A stretch of DNA of 54,624 nucleotides from Gammaproteobacteria bacterium (GTDB lineage Bacteria > Pseudomonadota > Gammaproteobacteria > Magnimaribacterales > D2472), in contig PBKO01000011.1 in the NCBI GenBank assembly GCA_002721465.1, forward strand, positions 6,332 through 60,955. The letters are read 5' to 3'. The position numbers were made by a program, and so were the translations under genes. The notes beneath the pieces are model-generated. The model ran no database searches and had not been told where the DNA came from. It saw only the letters and a list, made by a program, of their open reading frames with translations. Positions 51,821 to 54,624 of this stretch are shown here, piece after piece; the stretch's first letter is position 1, and the number at the start of each line of letters is the position of its first letter.

Positions 51821-54424
51821 ATGTCTGATAAAACAAATTCTAAATTCCCAAGTGAGGCAGATATCGTAATTGTTGGTGTCGGTGGCATTGTAGGTTCAAT
51901 GCTGGCATATTGGCTTGCAGAGCTTGGTCAAAAAAATGTTGTTGGGCTAGAAAAATCTTCTGTCATACCTTCTGATATTGCATCAACTGCACATGCGTCT
52001 GATTTTGTTTATAACACCACTCATGACAAACTTGGCTGTTGGACAACAGCATTTAGTAGAAAATTCTATGAAGATAATGGATTTTTTCTTAAAAAAGGAG
52101 GTCTTGAAATTTGTAGAAAAGACGATAAGGCGCGTTGGGAAGAATTAAAGAGAAAGGTATCGTCTGGAAAAGCTTTTGGAAGTAATGTTCGACTGATTTC
52201 TGCATCGGAAGCTAAAGAAAAATTCCCATTATTAGACGAAGACTCTTTGCGAGGTGCGATGTGGGATCCGGATGCAGGCCTAGTGATACCAAGATCACAA
52301 GAAGTTGTAAGTTTTGCAGTAGAAACTGCAAAAGATAAAGGATCCTTAAAGACATTCACAAACACCCCTGCTATTGATTTTGAAATTGAAGATGGTCGCA
52401 TTACTGGAGTTAAAACTGAGAAAGGAATTATAAAAACTGAGAAAGTTGTAATTGCGTCTGGAATATGGGGACCTTTAATGGGAAAAAAAGCTGGTGTACC
52501 AGTACCGTTAATGCCATTGGAACATCCTTTATTATTTTTTGGGCCACTTCCAGAGGCACAAGGTGCTGAAGATTTCCTTATATATCCACTATTAAGAGAT
52601 CAAGGAAATTCAGCATATGTGAGAGATACTGGAAGACTCCACGGAGGAATGCTTGAGTGGGGTTTTTATGAAGATAAAAATCCAAGACTGGTTGATCCCG
52701 AAGATATTGGAAATCCAGAAAAAACAATGGGGTCTGACTCAATGAGATATCTTGATCTAGAAGAAGTTGCAGAACCTCTAGAAAAAGCATTTGAAACAAC
52801 TCCAATACTTAATGAACTTGGTTGGGATGAAAAGAGTTCTTTCAATGGACTTTTATCGGTTACGCCAGATGCTGGGTCATTAATAGGCGAAAGTCCAGAA
52901 GTTAGAGGATTTTGGATGTGTGAGGCTGTCTGGGTAAAGGATGGTCCAGGATGTGCAAGATTGTGTGCAGAATTAATGGTAAATGGTAAAAGTCAGGTAG
53001 ATATTCATTCTTTTGACATAAGTAGGTTTTATCCAGAACAAAAAGAAAAAGAATTTGTAAAATCACGCGCATATGAAAATTCACAAACTATTTATACTCC
53101 TGCAGTTCATCCAAGAGAACCCTATATCAGTCAAAGAGAAAAATTTGTAAGTCCTTTTTATGAGAGAGAGATTGAGCTTGGGGGATATTTTGATAATGAA
53201 GTAGCTTGTTGGGAAAGAGCTTTTGCTTATGAAAGCAATAAAGAGAAACTCCAAAAATACGCAAATCAAATACCTACAAGAGAAAATGAGTGGGATAGGC
53301 GACATGTTCCTTATGAGATTGCCAACGCGGAACATTTAGCAATGAGTGATTCTGTTGGCATGATTAATTTATCGCATTTCCCCATCTTAGATATAAAAGG
53401 TCCAGATGCTGAGAAAATGTTAGAGTATCTTTCTGTTGCCAAAGTTGGTGGTAATACTCCAGAGGGTAAAGTTGTCTATACTAACTTTCTTGATGAAGAT
53501 GGCGGAGTTCATGCAGATCTTACTATTTCTAAATTGAGTTCAAATAGCTACCGAGTAGTTACAGGTGGTGCTGATGGAAATAGAGACTGGGTAACATTAA
53601 GAAATTACAGAGACGATAACGGACTTGATGCTGATATAAATATTAGAACTCATGACATAGCAACTTTAGGCTTATGGGGGCCTGATGCAAAAAAAGCATT
53701 GAGTCATTTCGTTGATCCGAATGAAATAAGTATTGAAAACTTTCCTTTTGTGTCTGCTAAAAATCTCTCGCTTAATTTAACAAATGGGAAAAAGATTGAC
53801 GTTTGGGCTGCTCGAATTTCTTACGTTGGTGAAAGTGGTTGGGAAATCTATCTTGATAACAATAGTGAGGACGGTCTAGCTTTGTATGATTCCCTTCTTG
53901 AGGTTGGAGTTATTCCAGTTGGAATCGAAACCTATGCTAATAGTAGAAGGCTTGAGAAGAGCTTTAGACTTCAAGGAGCTGATCTTGAAACTGACTACAA
54001 TGCAATTGAAGCTGCAATTCAAAGACCCTTGGTAAAAGAAGCAGATTTTCATGGTAAAGCTGCTCATCTTTCACACAGAAAAGAAGATCCATGTGCTGTG
54101 CTTTGTACAATGACGTTAGATGATCTTAACGTTTCAAATGATACCAGATATCCAGTTGGTATTTCACCTATCATTGATCCTGCAACAGGTGAAGTACCTA
54201 TAGATAGCAAGGGGAGAAGATCATATACAACGGGCATGTCATACTGCCCTTCTGTCAAAAAATTTGTAGTTATGGGGTACCTTCCTAAAGAAATTGCAAT
54301 TAAAGGTAAGTCACTTTTAATAGAGTACTTCAATGAAGATGGTGATGGTTTATATCCAATGACTGTTGAAATAGTTGGCAAAGGATCCCTGTATGATCCT
54401 ACCAATGAGAGAGTTCGTATCTAG
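51821..54424 (+). CDS. Dimethylglycine/sarcosine dehydrogenase-like flavoprotein (DAO + GcvT domains)
   Basis: 867 aa. Residues about 12-380 form a DAO-type FAD domain: ADIVIVGVGGIVGSMLAYWL, ASTAHASDFVY (histidine where relatives bind FAD covalently), DPDAGLVIPRS, NGLLSVTPDAGSLIG. A linker domain follows, and residues about 430-867 are a GcvT-type folate domain (WDRRHVPYEIANAEH, YVGESGWEIYL, IPVGIETYANSRRLEKSFRL). It should oxidatively demethylate an N-methylated amine and pass the C1 unit to tetrahydrofolate; exact substrate unknown. The first glycine of the canonical GxGxxG is shifted (G-V-G-G-I-V-G). A 147-bp gap and a GGGAG site eight bases before ATG suggest its own transcript; nothing else is clear in that gap. 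Confidence 0.88.
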   Translation: MSDKTNSKFPSEADIVIVGVGGIVGSMLAYWLAELGQKNVVGLEKSSVIPSDIASTAHASDFVYNTTHDKLGCWTTAFSRKFYEDNGFFLKKGGLEICRKDDKARWEELKRKVSSGKAFGSNVRLISASEAKEKFPLLDEDSLRGAMWDPDAGLVIPRSQEVVSFAVETAKDKGSLKTFTNTPAIDFEIEDGRITGVKTEKGIIKTEKVVIASGIWGPLMGKKAGVPVPLMPLEHPLLFFGPLPEAQGAEDFLIYPLLRDQGNSAYVRDTGRLHGGMLEWGFYEDKNPRLVDPEDIGNPEKTMGSDSMRYLDLEEVAEPLEKAFETTPILNELGWDEKSSFNGLLSVTPDAGSLIGESPEVRGFWMCEAVWVKDGPGCARLCAELMVNGKSQVDIHSFDISRFYPEQKEKEFVKSRAYENSQTIYTPAVHPREPYISQREKFVSPFYEREIELGGYFDNEVACWERAFAYESNKEKLQKYANQIPTRENEWDRRHVPYEIANAEHLAMSDSVGMINLSHFPILDIKGPDAEKMLEYLSVAKVGGNTPEGKVVYTNFLDEDGGVHADLTISKLSSNSYRVVTGGADGNRDWVTLRNYRDDNGLDADINIRTHDIATLGLWGPDAKKALSHFVDPNEISIENFPFVSAKNLSLNLTNGKKIDVWAARISYVGESGWEIYLDNNSEDGLALYDSLLEVGVIPVGIETYANSRRLEKSFRLQGADLETDYNAIEAAIQRPLVKEADFHGKAAHLSHRKEDPCAVLCTMTLDDLNVSNDTRYPVGISPIIDPATGEVPIDSKGRRSYTTGMSYCPSVKKFVVMGYLPKEIAIKGKSLLIEYFNEDGDGLYPMTVEIVGKGSLYDPTNERVRI

Positions 54425-54436
54425 TGATTAGACTTA

Positions 54437-54465
54437 ATGACAATGCTTACAAACTTGCCTATAAT
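54437..54465 (+). promoter_or_regulatory. Sigma-70 promoter of tRNA-Phe
   Basis: ATGACA (54437-54442, five of six bases of TTGACA) and TATAAT (54460-54465, perfect) are 17 bases apart, with the tRNA starting 15 bases after the -10 box. Confidence 0.65.
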
Positions 54466-54480
54466 CCAAATTTCAAATAA

Positions 54481-54556
54481 GCCCAGATAGCTCAGTTGGT
54501 AGAGCAAAGGACTGAAAATCCTTGTGTCGGTGGTTCGATCCCACCTCTGGGCACCA
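54481..54556 (+). tRNA. tRNA-Phe (anticodon GAA)
   Basis: 76 nt cloverleaf. Acceptor GCCCAGA (54481-54487) pairs with TCTGGGC (54546-54552), followed by A and an encoded CCA. D-arm region GCTCAGTTGGTAGAGC, anticodon stem AAGGA/TCCTT around loop CTGAAAA with anticodon GAA at 54514-54516, and T-arm GGTGGTTCGATCCCACC. All arms pair. It has its own promoter upstream. Confidence 0.97.
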
Positions 54557-54624
54557 TTCATCAAAATTGTACGAATTAAAATTAATTTTGGATGTTAAAA
54601 TATTTATATGACTTTACAAAAACC

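Noticed and set aside
52066-54405. Minus-strand open frames opposite the large flavoprotein gene
   Set aside because: Antisense shadows within a clearly coding 867-codon gene.
54608-54624. ATG with five codons before the window end
   Set aside because: Too short to support a gene; may be the start of one beyond the window.
1-54624. CRISPR arrays, insertion sequences, integrases, toxin-antitoxin or secretion gene clusters
   Set aside because: No spaced direct repeats, transposase motifs or such gene families were seen on either strand; the tRNA at the right edge has no visible integrase in the 68 bases after it.

Overview
The window is 54.6 kb of very compact, AT-rich bacterial chromosome (roughly one third G+C by eye). 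It holds about 62 protein genes, one tRNA, no rRNA, no CRISPR array, no insertion sequence and no phage genes. Gene content and order point to a gammaproteobacterium: fis-purH-purD, lptD-surA-pdxA-rsmA-apaH, gmk-rpoZ-spoT, rph-pyrE, mutY-yggX, yqiB-yqiA, ubiC-ubiA and amgK-murU. The low G+C, the ATGA/TAATG gene overlaps, the near absence of intergenic DNA, and the membrane pyrophosphatase, photolyase and lipid/C1-type oxidoreductases suggest a streamlined pelagic marine lineage such as SAR86. That placement is an inference from gene content, not a phylogeny.

Layout. 1-965 (minus): gshB (cut by the window edge) and rsmE. 996-8112 (plus): a histidine phosphatase, the purine run fis-purH-purD, coq7 for ubiquinone, an MHS-type transporter and an atypical photolyase/cryptochrome. 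8105-17929 (minus): one long directional run, in transcription order two short-chain dehydrogenases, amgK-murU (cell-wall sugar recycling), rpe, a DUF192 protein, trpE-G-D-C, a minimal XPB-like helicase and a thioredoxin-fold protein. 17972-27639 (plus): an HCCA-isomerase/DsbA-fold protein, lptD with a striking methionine-rich loop, surA, pdxA, rsmA, apaH, cca, a FolM-like pteridine reductase and an ACAD10-like kinase. 27643-29973 (minus): tsaD, folB, folK and a PepSY-type membrane gene interrupted by an in-frame TGA. 30023-32653 (plus): rpsU, yqeY, rph, pyrE, ribE. 32630-42186 (minus): rubredoxin, a dicarboxylate/amino-acid symporter, a K+-dependent-type membrane pyrophosphatase, an epimerase-like protein, yicC, gmk, rpoZ, spoT, ridA, pyrB. 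42259-49329 (plus): ubiC, ubiA, a DUF482-type acyltransferase, yqiB, yqiA, a eukaryotic-type glutamine synthetase (GSII) and ntrB-ntrC. 49326-54556: a rhodanese (minus), then gpmA, mutY, yggX, a dimethylglycine/sarcosine dehydrogenase-like flavoprotein and tRNA-Phe(GAA).

Most of this is core metabolism. The parts worth a second look are the TGA-interrupted PepSY gene with a perfectly preserved frame, the 23-methionine segment in LptD, the replacement of ordinary GSI by GSII next to ntrBC, the photolyase lacking the usual proximal tryptophan, and two dehydrogenases with altered catalytic residues. I did not find a convincing previously undescribed multigene system. No stretch longer than about 300 bases lacks a gene; the longest gaps are 51674-51820 (147 bp) and 45742-45864 (123 bp).
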